Source: an uncultured Flavobacteriales bacterium (GTDB lineage Bacteria; Bacteroidota; Bacteroidia; Flavobacteriales_G; Salibacteraceae). Taken from it: a stretch of 52,526 nucleotides of DNA. The number at the start of each line of letters is the position of its first letter. Position 1 is the stretch's first letter. The notes below the pieces were generated by a model. The model was not told where the DNA came from. It did not search any database and worked only from the letters and a program-made list of their open reading frames with translations. Position numbers and translations under genes: made by a program. Location of the stretch: NCBI GenBank assembly GCA_938091155.1, contig CALKOP010000040.1, positions 1 to 52,526 on the forward strand, read 5' to 3'. Shown here in pieces: positions 19,382-28,788 of this stretch.

Positions 19382-19717
19382 ATGAATGAACAAGATTTTG
19401 AACAACGTTGGAATGGCGCATTAAAGCGTTTTGAAGAAAAGTTTAATCAACCTCTTGATCTTCAGGCGATCTTATTTCTAATTGGGGTAAACGAACTGGG
19501 TCAAGGACCCATGAAGCTAACTAAGGACCAAAAATTAGACGTGATGCACATTGCGGTGTGTCATCTTTTGATGCCTTACGGATATTACGAATACACGGGT
19601 TTAGATAAAGACGGTTGGCCTCATTATTCGCGTAACGACCGTCTACCAAGACTAGAAGCCCAAGCGCAAGAAAACTTAATGAAAGAAGCTATTATTAATT
19701 ACAGCTCAGAATGGTAA
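19382..19717 (+). CDS. Conserved hypothetical protein (111 aa)
   Basis: Intact soluble ORF with its own -7 box; Bacteroidota-like composition. Confidence 0.75.
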   Translation: MNEQDFEQRWNGALKRFEEKFNQPLDLQAILFLIGVNELGQGPMKLTKDQKLDVMHIAVCHLLMPYGYYEYTGLDKDGWPHYSRNDRLPRLEAQAQENLMKEAIINYSSEW

Positions 19718-20123
19718 GCGTCTCGCTAGCCACTTCATCATTCTCTACCTGAATAAAGCCTTCGCCACAAACAGAGTCAACACTCTCCTTGCGAACTTGA
19801 TTTGGAGGTAAACCTGTTAAGGTTACTGTAGTATCATAGCGAACGGCACGCACCCTTAATACAACCGGTAAATCAAATGCCTCGACGTAGACCCCAAGGT
19901 CATTTGTTAGGCCTTCTCGCTGCACAACGCACTCTGGCTCCGTACAAAACATTTTAACGAGAATGCTCTTTTGCGCAACACCATCCTTATTATATACCTT
20001 AACCTCTGCGGTTCCAGGCCCCGGAGTGTTATCGCATGAAGTGGTTGAGAGCCCTAAAATCATTAGGGTTGAAACCATTCCTAAAAAAACCTTTTTCATC
20101 ATAACTGAATCAAAATTTGACAT
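19695..20123 (-). CDS. Hypothetical secreted/lipoprotein with Ig-like fold
   Basis: N-terminal signal MKKVFLGMVSTLMILGLSTTSC from an internal Met; carboxypeptidase-regulatory-like 'VKVYNKDGVAQKSILVKMF...GLTNDLGVYVEAFDLP'. Confidence 0.7.
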   Translation of the reverse strand: MSNFDSVMMKKVFLGMVSTLMILGLSTTSCDNTPGPGTAEVKVYNKDGVAQKSILVKMFCTEPECVVQREGLTNDLGVYVEAFDLPVVLRVRAVRYDTTVTLTGLPPNQVRKESVDSVCGEGFIQVENDEVASETLTILSCN

Positions 20124-20192
20124 TCAAAAGTAAGAATATTATAAGTCGTTATTTTCGCGAACCTTTGCGGCAAGCACATTAAAGACGATAGA

Positions 20193-21011
20193 ATGAGAAT
20201 CAGTGGCCAGTTAACCGTATTAATCCTCCTACTCTCCTTGACATTACAGGCTCAAGATGAGAGCAGACCTCGGCTAAAAATAGAGACATCTGAAGGTTAT
20301 ATGATTATTGAATTATATAATGAAACACCCCAACACCGCGACAATTTTCTAAAACTTGCCAAAGAAGGGTTTTATAATGGCACAATATTTCATCGGGTTA
20401 TCCAAGACTTTATGATCCAAGGTGGGGATCCAAACTCAAAAACTGAAGGTGCAACCAACCTCGGAAACGGTGGGCCTGGTTATACTATTGAAGCAGAAAT
20501 TCGCACAGATTTTATTCATAAAAAGGGGGCGCTAAGCGCAGCTCGTCAAGGAGATCAAACAAACCCTGAACGAAAAAGTAGTGGAAGTCAATTCTACATT
20601 GTACAAGGAAAAGTAGCGGATGAAAACATGTTACAACAAATGGAAATGCGTGCTAATCAGGCTTTAATGCAGCAGATTCAACGTGCGTTTTTTATGGCGC
20701 CTGAAAACATAGAATACTTGGCTCGCTTGAAAAAAGCACAAGAGGAAAAAGACCAAGTCGCGCTACAATCATTAAGTGAAGACGTTCAGCCGATGCTCGA
20801 AGCGCGTATGGATGAGAAAAAATTCTCGTATAGCGATGAGCAAAAGGGCGTTTATCAAGACATTGGCGGTACACCGTTCCTAGATCAACAATACACAGTA
20901 TTTGGGGAAGTAGTAGACGGCATGGATGTTATCGATAAAATAGCAGCTGTGAAGAAAGAAGGAGAGCGCCCAGTGACCGATGTGAAAATGACTGTAACCC
21001 TTCTAGACTAA
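20193..21011 (+). CDS. Secreted cyclophilin-type peptidyl-prolyl cis-trans isomerase
   Basis: Signal peptide; 'NFLKLAKEGFYNGTIFHRVIQDFMIQGGDP', 'GSQFYIVQG', 'YTVFGEVVDGMDVIDKIA'. Confidence 0.93.
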   Translation: MRISGQLTVLILLLSLTLQAQDESRPRLKIETSEGYMIIELYNETPQHRDNFLKLAKEGFYNGTIFHRVIQDFMIQGGDPNSKTEGATNLGNGGPGYTIEAEIRTDFIHKKGALSAARQGDQTNPERKSSGSQFYIVQGKVADENMLQQMEMRANQALMQQIQRAFFMAPENIEYLARLKKAQEEKDQVALQSLSEDVQPMLEARMDEKKFSYSDEQKGVYQDIGGTPFLDQQYTVFGEVVDGMDVIDKIAAVKKEGERPVTDVKMTVTLLD

Positions 21012-21025
21012 GGTAAATTAGCATC

Positions 21026-22057
21026 ATGGGATTTTCAGAAAAGGTAGAGTCACTCGTAACCGATTTAGAACAGGCTAGCGCAAAAACCTTAGACGAGGCG
21101 GAACGGTTTCGGATTAAGTATCTCGGATCCAAGGGGGTTTTCAAGGATCTTTTTAACGAATTCAAACAGGTTTCTTCTGAGGAGAAGCGGCAATTCGGTA
21201 AGCAACTTAACGAGTTAAAATCCAAGGCTGAGTCGAAAGTTGAGGCTTGGAAACAGTCTTTGCATTCTGAGAAAAAACAGGAGAACAACTTAGACTTGAC
21301 AAGACCTGGAATGCTTATTGAACCTGGCGCTAAACATCCCATATCCATCATTAAGGATGAGATAATCGATATTTTTCACGCCATTGGTTTCTCTGTAGCT
21401 GAAGGTCCAGAAATTGAAGATGATTGGCATAACTTTTCTGCATTAAACTTCCCTCCGGAGCACCCAGCCAGGGATATGCAAGACACCTTCTTTATTAAAG
21501 ATCCGAATGGCGGTGAAGAATATGTGTTAAGAACACATACGTCATCTGTTCAGGTTCGTACCATGGAGAACGAAAAACCTCCTATTCGAATTATTGCTCC
21601 TGGTCGTGTATTTAGAAATGAAGCGGTAAGCGCTCGATCCCATTGTATTTTCCACCAAATAGAGGGTTTGTATATAGATAAGGGTGTCACGTTTGCAGAT
21701 ATGAAACAAACGCTCGAATATTTTGCAAAATCCTTCTTTGGTAAAAGCAAAATTCGAATGCGCCCTTCCTACTTTCCTTTTACAGAGCCAAGCGCAGAAA
21801 TGGATGTTTATTGGGGACTGGAAAACGAACTCGACCACCGAATTACAAAAGGTACGGGTTGGTTAGAAGTGATGGGTTGTGGAATGGTAGACCCTGCCGT
21901 ACTGAGTTCTTGCGGAATAGATCCCGAAGAGTATTCCGGTTTCGCATTTGGAATGGGGCTGGAAAGAAGCGCGATGCAGCGGTTTCAAATTCCTGATATT
22001 AGAATGATCTTCGAAAATGACGTTCGATTTTTAAAGCAATTCCAATCAGCTATCTAG
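21026..22057 (+). CDS. pheS: Phenylalanine--tRNA ligase alpha subunit
   Basis: 'RIKYLGSKGVFKDLF', 'GKHPISIIKDEI'-like, 'RTHTSSVQVRTM', 'PGRVFRNEAVSARSHCIFHQIEGLYID', 'GFAFGMGLERSAM'. Confidence 0.96.
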   Translation: MGFSEKVESLVTDLEQASAKTLDEAERFRIKYLGSKGVFKDLFNEFKQVSSEEKRQFGKQLNELKSKAESKVEAWKQSLHSEKKQENNLDLTRPGMLIEPGAKHPISIIKDEIIDIFHAIGFSVAEGPEIEDDWHNFSALNFPPEHPARDMQDTFFIKDPNGGEEYVLRTHTSSVQVRTMENEKPPIRIIAPGRVFRNEAVSARSHCIFHQIEGLYIDKGVTFADMKQTLEYFAKSFFGKSKIRMRPSYFPFTEPSAEMDVYWGLENELDHRITKGTGWLEVMGCGMVDPAVLSSCGIDPEEYSGFAFGMGLERSAMQRFQIPDIRMIFENDVRFLKQFQSAI

Positions 22058-22077
22058 TTCGATACCTCCTGCTCTGT

Positions 22078-23727
22078 TTGGTTGTATTAACCCTTGGATG
22101 TAGCTCTCGTGAAGAATCAGAGGAGGCCGCAGTTGTTAAAGGTCTTCCATCTTTTAAGGCATTTGTTGACAGCTTAAATAACGCGGATTTGATGGTGGCT
22201 AAATGGGCGGTTAACGGGGATTCTATCGTGGAAAGGGCCGCCCTAAATATCGATTGGGAGAAAGAACTTGAAACGCTTAGAAAGTCGAATGTTAACCATC
22301 TTCGATTTAAAGACAGCTATACCATAAGTGATAGTGTAATTGGCTCTGAAAGACGCGTTTCGTTTGTCGCTATTTCTGATGATCAAGAAGTACAGCGTAT
22401 GGAGGTAAGGCTGGTAAAAGGAGCTGTTATTTACTATGCCATCAATAAAGCGAATAGCACCCTCTTCTCTAGCTCTATCATTGAGTTTGAGTTTCATCAC
22501 AACCAGTATTCATTAAAGTTGGATCAAAAGATAAAGTGGGTTTTTGATAACCAACAGTATGTGGTGGGTAATGTATTCCCCAAAGGCACGTTCTGGAGAG
22601 CCAACCTGCAATTTGATGACGCTAAGTGTCCAATTAACTTCATCATTACTGAAAACGGCCAACTGCTTGCAAAAAATGGTAGTGAAACAGTTCGGTTTTC
22701 GCAAAGCGAATCCATTGAGGATTCTTTGATTTTTCACTCCGATAATTTCAATTCTTCGCTGGTTTACAGCCATGTTTCTGATAATAAGATCTCTGGTAGG
22801 TGGATAAATCGAAAAAAAGACAATGCTTATTCTGTTTCTTTTCAAGCCATTAAAAACACACCCTATCGGTTTTTGGTTGAAACTATACCTACAACAAACT
22901 TAACAGGGTCACATACAGCAAAATTCTTAAACCCTGACGGAGAAGTTCAGGAAACGGCAGAGTTGCGCTTGGTTCAAAACAATCACATTGTTACTGGTTC
23001 TTTTCTTACTGAAACCGGAGATTATCGATTTTTGGAAGGAGTGGTTAGAAATGATTCTCTTCTTCTGTCTACCATGGACGGAACGCACGCATATTTATTT
23101 CAGGCAGAAATAATAGATCAAGAGCTTAGCGGGGTTTTCCAAACAGGAACGGGTTATAAGCAAGCCTGGAAGGCAACATTGAACTCAAAACCGGCCATGA
23201 GTTCCGCAGAACACATTACAACTAAGCACGATAGCATTCCATTTTCTTTTTCGTTTCCTGATTCTAAAGGAAACATTGTTTCGATAAGTGATGAACAATT
23301 CATGGGTAAGCCTATGATTATAACCATTATGGGAACTTGGTGCAGCAACTGTTTGGATGAATCCGTCTTTTTGAAAGAAATCCATGAATTGTATTCAGAA
23401 AAGAAACTGAAGATTGTTGCCCTCGATTTTGAGCTGGTGAGTGACAGCGTCCGAGCTTTTAAAAACATAGATCGTCATAAACAAAGTCTTGGCGTTAATT
23501 ATCCAGTACTTCTCGCCTCGACTAAGGCCACAAAAAAGAGGGCAAGTGAATTACTACCAGCCCTCTCTGAGGTTTCTTCATATCCAACTATGATTTTCTT
23601 GGATAGAAATCACGAAATCGTGCGTATTCACACTGGATTTAGCGGTCCCGCAACGGGTCGCGAAAGCTATGATGCTTTTCGCTCCAAATACTTAGCCCTT
23701 GCCGCTAGTCTTGTAGCAAAGAATTAG
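22078..23727 (+). CDS. TlpA/AhpC-type thioredoxin-fold lipoprotein; true start uncertain and probably upstream of 22078
   Basis: 'MIITIMGTWCSNCLDESVFLKEIH' is a thioredoxin WCxxC motif. Hydrophobic YLLLCLVVLTLGC before the lipobox Cys extends upstream of the annotated TTG. Confidence 0.85.
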   Translation: MVVLTLGCSSREESEEAAVVKGLPSFKAFVDSLNNADLMVAKWAVNGDSIVERAALNIDWEKELETLRKSNVNHLRFKDSYTISDSVIGSERRVSFVAISDDQEVQRMEVRLVKGAVIYYAINKANSTLFSSSIIEFEFHHNQYSLKLDQKIKWVFDNQQYVVGNVFPKGTFWRANLQFDDAKCPINFIITENGQLLAKNGSETVRFSQSESIEDSLIFHSDNFNSSLVYSHVSDNKISGRWINRKKDNAYSVSFQAIKNTPYRFLVETIPTTNLTGSHTAKFLNPDGEVQETAELRLVQNNHIVTGSFLTETGDYRFLEGVVRNDSLLLSTMDGTHAYLFQAEIIDQELSGVFQTGTGYKQAWKATLNSKPAMSSAEHITTKHDSIPFSFSFPDSKGNIVSISDEQFMGKPMIITIMGTWCSNCLDESVFLKEIHELYSEKKLKIVALDFELVSDSVRAFKNIDRHKQSLGVNYPVLLASTKATKKRASELLPALSEVSSYPTMIFLDRNHEIVRIHTGFSGPATGRESYDAFRSKYLALAASLVAKN

Positions 23728-24248
23728 GCCCCATCCGCTGCGGGATCAGCGGCGCTTGTTACAGTGAGGCCAGCAATGTCTCTGTCAAAATGATACCAGG
23801 CACTCTTATCATCGCCCATCAACTTAATCTTATCGAGAATAGTTTTAGCAGTAGCCTCTTCTTCTAATTGTTCGCTCACATACCACTGAAGGAAGTTATG
23901 TGTAGTGTAGTCGTTCTCTGATAAACATATACCCACCAACTTATTGATGGACTCTGTAATAGCTATTTCATGTTTGTATAGGCCTTGAAAGACCCCAGTA
24001 GCTGTTTTCACATCAACCTTAGGTTGGTCGTATGCGGGTACAACGGCTTCTCCATCTCGCTCTATGACATACTTCATCAACTTCAACATGTGAAAACGCT
24101 CTTCGTCAGATTGATTATACATGAAGTTAGCCACACCACTGAATCCATTCATATCTGCCCAACAAGCCAAGGCGAGATAGTAGTTGGCAGAATTTCCTTC
24201 CATTTTTACCTGATCGTTTAATGCTTTTTCTACTTTTTTGGATAACAT
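23724..24248 (-). CDS. Ferritin
   Basis: MLSKKVEKALNDQVKMEGNSANYYLALACWADMNGFSGVANFMYNQSDEERFHMLKL...: ferroxidase-centre residues. Confidence 0.94.
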   Translation of the reverse strand: MLSKKVEKALNDQVKMEGNSANYYLALACWADMNGFSGVANFMYNQSDEERFHMLKLMKYVIERDGEAVVPAYDQPKVDVKTATGVFQGLYKHEIAITESINKLVGICLSENDYTTHNFLQWYVSEQLEEEATAKTILDKIKLMGDDKSAWYHFDRDIAGLTVTSAADPAADGA

Positions 24249-24266
24249 AATTGTTTGTGTTTTCTG

Positions 24267-24274
24267 CAAATGTA
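24267..24274 (-). promoter_or_regulatory. -7 box TACATTTG upstream of ferritin
   Basis: Exact TAnnTTTG on the minus strand, 18 nt upstream of ATG 24248. Confidence 0.45.
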
Positions 24275-24378
24275 TAGGGATTTAACAGCTAAATGGATAC
24301 GGTTGTTTAGTATAAGCTTAATACAGAATCAATATTGATCCGATTTAATTACACTTCCTTTGTTATGAATATAAATAT

Positions 24379-26514
24379 ATGTCAAAAAAGACCCATAAGA
24401 AGCTCGCAAAGCAGGTAAAACGCATGCGGAATTTCGTCACGCAATTGTATCGTGACGACCCAAAATCATTATTAAACTATAAGCAAATTGCTGCTCGCCT
24501 AGACCTAAACGATGCGGTTGACAAGCAAGTCTTAATCGCTGTGTTAGAAGCCTTGGTGAAAGATGAACTACTGAAAGAAGCGGCGCGCGGAAAATTCTGT
24601 TGGGTAGGCCCCATTCAGGAGTTGGACGGTATTATCATGTTCAACAGAAGAGGAATGGCTTTCGTAGAAATAGCTGGCCAACCACAAGATGTTCTTATTC
24701 CAGAGCACTTCACCGGAAAAGCCTTTCATGAAGACCGGGTATTAATTCGATTATCTACTGGTAAAAAAGGTGCACGACAGAAAGGAAAGGTGGTAGAGGT
24801 AATCGATCGTGCGCGTGAGTCTTTTCCTTGTGTGCTAAACCAACACGAAAAGCACTTCTTTGCTGTGCCCGATAATCAAAGGATGGCAACCGATTTTTAC
24901 GTTCCTAGTAAGCTCTTGAATGGTGCTAAGCCCGGTGACAAAGTGGTGGTGAAGTTTGAGGAATGGGAAAACACAAAAATGAATCCTATTGCCTCGGTTG
25001 AGCATATACTCGGCCGACCTGGTGATATGCGTGCTGAGGGCGATGCAATCCTTGCCCAATTTGGCTTTCCATTGCAATTTCCTGTTGAGGTTGAGGATGC
25101 GTGTAAAGAAATTGACCGTTCCGTTTCTGATAAAGAGGTCGCTAAACGAAAAGATGTTCGTCCCATTCTCACATTCACTATTGACCCTGATGATGCAAAA
25201 GATTTTGACGATGCCCTTTCTTTTGAAACCCTTGAAAATGGCAATCATTTAATAGGAGTTCATATTGCTGACGTTACACATTATGTAACCCCTGGTTCTA
25301 CCATTGAGAATGAGGCTCAGAATCGTGCTACATCAGTGTATTTAGTAGATCGTGTTATTCCTATGTTACCCGAAACACTTTCCAATGAACTGTGTTCGCT
25401 ACGTCCGCATGAAGATAAATTCACCTTTAGCGCCATGTTTGAAATGGACAAGAAAGCGAATATCCTAAGTACGTGGATCGGTAAAACGGTTATTCATAGT
25501 GACCATCGCTTTACATATGATGATGTCCAGAAAATTTTAGAATCAGGAAATGGAACGCATTCTGAGGAGTTAAAAACGGTCAATGATCTAGCTAAAATTC
25601 TTCGTTCTCAACGCATGGAAAATGGCGCTATTGCTTTTGAAAAAATTGAAGTAAAATTCAGGTTAGACGACAACAAGAAACCAATTGATGTTTTCTTCAA
25701 AGTGCAAAAAGATGCCCATAAATTGATTGAAGAATTTATGCTTCTCGCCAATAAGGCCGTGGCAATTAAGGTGGCTAAAAAACAATCTGAATCAGATAAA
25801 GTAAAAACCTTTGTCTACAGAATACACGACCAGCCGGATCCAATTAAACTTAAAGAATTGGGGCAGTTCGTAGGCCGTTTTGGATATAAAGTCGATTTAG
25901 GTGCTCCACAAAAAATTGCAACCAGCATCAATGAAATGCTACAACAGGTAAAAGGAAAACCTGAGCAAAACATAGTGGAAATGCTGACCATTCGAACCAT
26001 GGCAAAAGCCGAGTACTCTCCTAATAATATTGGGCATTTCGGTTTGTCATTTCCGTTTTATAGTCACTTTACCTCCCCCATTCGTAGGTATCCGGATATG
26101 ATGGCTCACAGACTATTATACAGCTACTTAGAAGGCGGTAAATCTGTAGCTGAAGAACCGATAGATCGACTTTGTAAGCACAGTGGTATTATGGAACGTA
26201 AAGCAGCTGATGCCGAACGACAATCCACTAAATTGTATCAAGTATTATACATGCAAGAGGCCGTTGGAGAAATATTCGATGGAGTTATTAGTGGCGCTAC
26301 TGAATGGGGTGTCTTTGTAGAAATTACAGAAAACAAATGTGAAGGAATGGTCCGGCTCAGGGATATTGACGGAGACTACTATTTCTATGATCAGAAGAAT
26401 ATGTCTATTGTCGGACAACGAACAAAAACGACCATTCAACTAGGTCAAAAAGTTAGGGTGAAGGTAGAAGCGGCTGATATTGAAAACCGCAGAATAAATT
26501 TAAAAATAGTCTAG
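24379..26514 (+). CDS. rnr: Ribonuclease R
   Basis: RNB motifs 'FTIDPDDAKDFDDALSFE', 'GVHIADVTHYV', 'YVLDRVIPMLPE'-like, 'FTSPIRRYPDMMAHRLL'; C-terminal S1 domain. Confidence 0.96.
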   Translation: MSKKTHKKLAKQVKRMRNFVTQLYRDDPKSLLNYKQIAARLDLNDAVDKQVLIAVLEALVKDELLKEAARGKFCWVGPIQELDGIIMFNRRGMAFVEIAGQPQDVLIPEHFTGKAFHEDRVLIRLSTGKKGARQKGKVVEVIDRARESFPCVLNQHEKHFFAVPDNQRMATDFYVPSKLLNGAKPGDKVVVKFEEWENTKMNPIASVEHILGRPGDMRAEGDAILAQFGFPLQFPVEVEDACKEIDRSVSDKEVAKRKDVRPILTFTIDPDDAKDFDDALSFETLENGNHLIGVHIADVTHYVTPGSTIENEAQNRATSVYLVDRVIPMLPETLSNELCSLRPHEDKFTFSAMFEMDKKANILSTWIGKTVIHSDHRFTYDDVQKILESGNGTHSEELKTVNDLAKILRSQRMENGAIAFEKIEVKFRLDDNKKPIDVFFKVQKDAHKLIEEFMLLANKAVAIKVAKKQSESDKVKTFVYRIHDQPDPIKLKELGQFVGRFGYKVDLGAPQKIATSINEMLQQVKGKPEQNIVEMLTIRTMAKAEYSPNNIGHFGLSFPFYSHFTSPIRRYPDMMAHRLLYSYLEGGKSVAEEPIDRLCKHSGIMERKAADAERQSTKLYQVLYMQEAVGEIFDGVISGATEWGVFVEITENKCEGMVRLRDIDGDYYFYDQKNMSIVGQRTKTTIQLGQKVRVKVEAADIENRRINLKIV

Positions 26515-26523
26515 CTTTAGTCT

Positions 26524-27978
26524 GTGAGGAGCACGGAAATAAGATTCATTGACTATTTATGGCTTTTTCTAATAGCCACCTTATCATTTCTTGTTTCTGG
26601 ATTACCTTTTTATCCTTTTCTTAATTCTGATATTGCTATACATGTGCTGATGACTGAGTCATTCAGTTTTCAATATGATCTCTATTTCTGGGGACAAGAT
26701 AGATTAGGAAGTTTACTTCCTCTTGTGGCAAACATCGTACATCGCATTTCTGGAATATCACCATTTTGGTTGACCGCGCTAACTAAATGGTTATTCCTAT
26801 GTATAGGTTGCATCAGTTTCTGGTATTTCATTCCTAACCGCTTTCAACGCTGGGTATGGACAAGCCTGTGGTTTTTTCCTGCTTATGAAATGATGTATCA
26901 TCTTCTTCCGGGTCATCCCTATGCAGAGCAGATGGCTATGTTCGGTCTGTCTTTATTTTTTTTCTGTCGATGGGTTAATTCTTCTTCCAAACCTTGGAAT
27001 CTTCCTTTACTAATAATATTCGCCACTATATCCTTTTGGATCAGCGATTTTTCCTTGGTTTTTTATTTAGCCATTTTGGTTAGCTATTTCTCAACCATTA
27101 AAAAACGAATCAAACAGCTCTTTTCCAATCCCCTGCTAATTGAGATGAAATTGACGTCAATTGTTTTTGTTATAGCGACCAGTTTTATTCTATATGCAAA
27201 ACTCACTTCAGCTCGCGATGAAACCTATACCCTTTCCATATTTGGGTCTGGAGATCAGATCTTATACTCCATTTCTATGATCTGGTTTTACACCAAAAAT
27301 GTATTGCTAATAGACAGTGTTTCAGTGTGTAACTCCATATACTTCTATGCAACTCTCGCTTCTATAATACTGCTCGTTGTGAATCGAGAAAAACTGCGTT
27401 TTACAGCTTATTCTAATGTATGCTTTATTGTTAGTATCCTAGGGTTTATTTTGATTGTTTCGCTGCGCTGGCTAGCTATCAATTTTGTAATGCTCAAGTA
27501 TTTTATACCTGTTTTTTTCAGCTTATGGTTGGGTATTTTGAGTGTAGATTGGAGTTGCTTAGATAAAAAACTTTGGTTGATTTCTAAAGCACTCATGGTT
27601 ATGATTGTAATAGGATGTTCGGGTTCTCTTATTTACCAATACCATCATCCATCTGAACACAAATTAACTCAAGCAGAATTACAAACTCACTTTTTTCAAA
27701 CACCCAAGGTTGTCATCGGTAATTATTGGTATTCCTATGTTTTTGGTATTATCAATCCTAAAATTATCACAGCTACACCGCATGAGAAAGAAAGCGTAAG
27801 AAATTGGAAACAAGTAGACCTGGTGATGCAATCAGATACTATCCATATTTGTCTTAACAATTGGTTGGATTCGCCCCCCGAAAAGCTAATTCAATTTAAT
27901 ACTAAGCTCCACCTAATTGATACCCTAAATGAAGGTCAATTCAGATTTGCGCGCTACAAGAAAAGTAGGAAAATTTAA
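26524..27978 (+). CDS. Polytopic membrane protein, GT-C glycosyltransferase-like
   Basis: About 10 hydrophobic segments; N-terminal 'LNSDIAIHVLMTESF' resembles the GT-C first-loop acidic motif; GTG start 9 nt after rnr. Confidence 0.6.
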   Translation: MRSTEIRFIDYLWLFLIATLSFLVSGLPFYPFLNSDIAIHVLMTESFSFQYDLYFWGQDRLGSLLPLVANIVHRISGISPFWLTALTKWLFLCIGCISFWYFIPNRFQRWVWTSLWFFPAYEMMYHLLPGHPYAEQMAMFGLSLFFFCRWVNSSSKPWNLPLLIIFATISFWISDFSLVFYLAILVSYFSTIKKRIKQLFSNPLLIEMKLTSIVFVIATSFILYAKLTSARDETYTLSIFGSGDQILYSISMIWFYTKNVLLIDSVSVCNSIYFYATLASIILLVVNREKLRFTAYSNVCFIVSILGFILIVSLRWLAINFVMLKYFIPVFFSLWLGILSVDWSCLDKKLWLISKALMVMIVIGCSGSLIYQYHHPSEHKLTQAELQTHFFQTPKVVIGNYWYSYVFGIINPKIITATPHEKESVRNWKQVDLVMQSDTIHICLNNWLDSPPEKLIQFNTKLHLIDTLNEGQFRFARYKKSRKI

Positions 27979-28718
27979 ATCAGATTGATGCGCTCCTGAA
28001 GTAAGTCTTTGTAAGATCCACCCACAGGAATTACTTTCTTTTCATTATCCATAACTACATTAGAATGATCAATTTCCTTGATTTTATCTATTCTGATAAT
28101 GAACGATCTATGTACTCGAACGAATTGCTTTTCAGGCATCTTAGATTCGATATCTTTCATCGTACTATGTATAGTATATCTACGTTCGAGCGTGTTTATA
28201 ACCACATAATCCTTTAAAGCTTCGATGAAGTAGATGTCTTCATACTTGATTTTAACCAATCGCTGATTAGCTTTCACAAAAATCATGTCATTAGAATCTT
28301 GCTTCTCAACAAGGCTGTAATAAAAGTCGCGTTCTTTTTTTACTTCCTTTTCTTTACTGTGCTTGTAAAACGCAATTTCAATAGCTGTTTGGATGTCAAT
28401 TTCCTTGAATGGCTTAATGATATAACCGTATGGATCTGTTTCTTTTGCCTCATCAACAGTGTCCCTATCTGTGTATGCAGTTAAGAAAATAACAGGAATA
28501 TCATGTTCTTTCCTAATCGCTGCTGCAGCCTGAATTCCATTCATTTCCTCCTTAAGCATAATGTCCATCATGATTAGGTCTGGTTTTTCATCTAATGCTT
28601 TTTCCACAGCCCCTTCACCTGTAGAGCAAATACCAATAACATTATAACCAAGTTTTCTTAAACATACTTGGATGTCTTTGGCTACAATGCTTTCATCTTC
28701 TACTATAAGGATATTCAT
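27975..28718 (-). CDS. LytTR-family response regulator
   Basis: Receiver 'NILIVEDESIVAKDIQ...PDLIMMDIML...PVIFLTAY', C-terminal LytTR 'YFIEALKDYVVINT...FVRVHRSFII'. Confidence 0.93.
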   Translation of the reverse strand: MNILIVEDESIVAKDIQVCLRKLGYNVIGICSTGEGAVEKALDEKPDLIMMDIMLKEEMNGIQAAAAIRKEHDIPVIFLTAYTDRDTVDEAKETDPYGYIIKPFKEIDIQTAIEIAFYKHSKEKEVKKERDFYYSLVEKQDSNDMIFVKANQRLVKIKYEDIYFIEALKDYVVINTLERRYTIHSTMKDIESKMPEKQFVRVHRSFIIRIDKIKEIDHSNVVMDNEKKVIPVGGSYKDLLQERINLI

Positions 28719-28788
28719 GGATGCGTACTATAGATTAAAGCTTGAAAGATAAAAATATTTCCTCGAGCGGATTGTAAATTAATTTTCT

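Noticed and set aside
24835-25248. Minus-strand 137-aa and 115-aa ORFs opposite rnr
   Set aside because: Two different antisense frames over a conserved CDS; shadow ORFs.
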